DNA of 7,049 nucleotides, taken from contig JAFGWD010000205.1 in the NCBI GenBank assembly GCA_016937315.1, forward strand, positions 1 to 7,049, read 5' to 3'. This document shows, in pieces, positions 5,949-7,049 of this stretch; positions within the stretch are counted from its first letter, which is position 1; each line of letters starts with the position of its first letter. The notes beneath the pieces are model-generated. The model did no database searches. It had not been told where the DNA came from and worked only from the letters and a program-made list of their open reading frames with translations. This DNA is from Rhodospirillaceae bacterium. GTDB lineage: Bacteria > Pseudomonadota > Alphaproteobacteria > Rhodospirillales > Rhodospirillaceae. The translations under genes were made by a program, and so were the position numbers.

Positions 5949-7049
5949 ATGGTGTGGATGCGGATGCATATGCGTGAAGGACTGGCGTTTCCAGATTTGA
6001 CACAGCCGCTGGATGCTGCGGCGTGTTGTGATGTGGCGGTGATTGGCGGTGATGTGGAAGCGGTCTTTATCGCGGCCATTCTGACGCGACGCGGACATCG
6101 TGTGGTTTGGTATCGGGGGGATCGGCTCAATCCGCATCCTGGTAGTGGTGTGATTCGTGATTTTGCGGTGGAGCCTCTGGCTCTGCCAGGTTATTTGCTG
6201 AGTTTGCCGTCTTTGATATTGGGCAATGCGGTGCGCGGTGGTTTGCACGTTGCCGCAGATCCGGAATTCGCGGCTTGGGTCTTGCGGGCGATTGCTGCCA
6301 GTCGCCCCTTGGCGATGGAAACCATTGCGGCAGATCGTGCGTGGCTTCTTTCCATGGCGCGTCCGGCGTTTGCCGCTTTGGCGGCTGCCATGCCGTTCAC
6401 CGTGGCCAGCACGGATGTGGTGACGCTCTACCGTCATGCACATGCGTATGCCGCAGGTTGGGCGGTTCATGACGTGCGGCGACGGTATGGTCATGACTTT
6501 GAGGATGTTGCGTTTCAGGACATTGCGGCGCGTTTCCCGCATTTGTCGCCCCGATATGAACGAGGTATGCGGATCGCCGATGTGGCTTTGGTCGAGGCCC
6601 CCGAGACTCTGTTGGAGTCCCTGAAAACCATTATTGAAGCCGAAGCCGAAGTGGCAAGACACTGGCCAGAAAGGATTCTTCCACAGGATCAAGGGGTTGA
6701 CGTCGTGGATGGCGGAGTCACTCGACGCTTTGATTGGGTGGTGCGATGTGAAGATAGCGGGCCGGATACAATTTGGCCTCGGGCGCGAGGGTGTCTGTCG
6801 GCGTGTCTGCCTTGGCGTGAACGGTGTTTAGCGCGTGAGATTGAGCGTCCTGAGGATGATGAGACAGAGGAAACGCCGAATCAGGTTCTGATTGATGGCG
6901 CTTCGGGCGCGTGGTTGGAACATGATCGGGATCGAATTGTTGCGGCAGGGGCGCAGCGCTTGGGGGGAGGTGTGGCGGAGGATCTGCGCTATCTGGTCGC
7001 GGCATCCTATTCGCGGATTTGGCGTGATTTGGCGGGGCGTGGTTGGCAC
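5949..7049 (+). CDS. DAO/DadA-like FAD-dependent oxidoreductase relative, degenerate, cut at right edge
   Basis: An open frame runs 367 codons from an ATG at 5949 to the window edge with no stop. It starts 14 bases after the Hpt stop, so it probably belongs to the same operon. Four in-frame ATGs (5949, 5958, 5964, 5970) are clustered and none has a clear ribosome binding site, so the start is uncertain within seven codons. Residues 28-55 form a beta-alpha-beta dinucleotide fold (VAVIGGDVEAVFIAAILTRRG), but the usual G-x-G-x-x-G reads GGDVEA. The middle (about 104-205) follows the D-amino-acid dehydrogenase/DAO layout: EFAAWVLRAIAASRP, an LLSMARPAFAAL helix, VVTLYRHAHA and a DIAARFPHLS element comparable to the E-P-A-L segment. 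Residues about 311-340 (VLIDGASGAWLEHDRDRIVAAGAQ) resemble the later DAO strands. The second nucleotide-contact segment, normally V-V-x-A-A-G, reads VVRCEDSG. FAD binding and catalysis are therefore doubtful. About 50 C-terminal residues would be missing relative to DadA. Confidence 0.7.
   Translation, partial: MVWMRMHMREGLAFPDLTQPLDAAACCDVAVIGGDVEAVFIAAILTRRGHRVVWYRGDRLNPHPGSGVIRDFAVEPLALPGYLLSLPSLILGNAVRGGLHVAADPEFAAWVLRAIAASRPLAMETIAADRAWLLSMARPAFAALAAAMPFTVASTDVVTLYRHAHAYAAGWAVHDVRRRYGHDFEDVAFQDIAARFPHLSPRYERGMRIADVALVEAPETLLESLKTIIEAEAEVARHWPERILPQDQGVDVVDGGVTRRFDWVVRCEDSGPDTIWPRARGCLSACLPWRERCLAREIERPEDDETEETPNQVLIDGASGAWLEHDRDRIVAAGAQRLGGGVAEDLRYLVAASYSRIWRDLAGRGWH

Noticed and set aside
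5886..6692. Minus-strand open frame of 268 codons opposite the DAO-like gene.
   Set aside because: It is rich in H, R, T and P with no recognisable domain, and the plus strand over the same stretch gives a DAO-type protein. It is an antisense by-product of codon bias.

Overview
The window looks like chromosomal DNA from a free-living proteobacterium, probably an alphaproteobacterium. That guess rests on moderately high GC, GTG/TTG start codons, an FNR/FixK-type regulator and a dense set of cytoplasmic phosphorelay proteins. No rRNA, tRNA, IS element, phage gene or CRISPR array was seen, and the genus cannot be named from the sequence alone.

Layout. Positions 1-373 (minus) hold the N-terminal third of a tRNA-dihydrouridine synthase (DusA), running off the left edge. 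A 131-bp divergent intergenic region separates it from a Crp/Fnr-family regulator (505-1212, plus). That gene converges, with a 24-bp gap, on a minus-strand block: a double-ACT-domain GcvR-like protein (1237-1761), a response regulator with an HDOD output domain (1854-3095) and a soluble PAS-PAS histidine kinase (3092-4714). The kinase and REC-HDOD genes overlap by 4 bp (ATGA) and are almost certainly co-expressed. A 211-bp divergent intergenic region, carrying a perfect 9-bp hairpin, leads to a plus-strand block: a single-domain receiver (4926-5321), an Hpt-domain protein with a receiver-like but acid-pocket-less C-terminus (5323-5934, TTG start just after the receiver's stop), and a degenerate DAO-family (DadA-like) flavoprotein relative (5949 to beyond the right edge).

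How the parts may work together (inference). The kinase, REC-HDOD, stand-alone REC and Hpt are the pieces of a multistep phosphorelay split over two divergent transcription units. The kinase could phosphorylate the REC-HDOD protein and/or the single-domain receiver, and the Hpt could act as shuttle or phosphate sink. The DAO-like protein has lost the usual glycine-rich FAD signature, so it may be a ligand-binding or regulatory relative rather than a working dehydrogenase. The Fnr-like protein next door carries an oddly spaced cysteine cluster. The most interesting items are the relay with its Hpt-pseudoreceiver and degenerate flavoprotein, and the altered cysteine pattern of the Fnr-like regulator. 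No wholly new system can be proven from this sequence alone.
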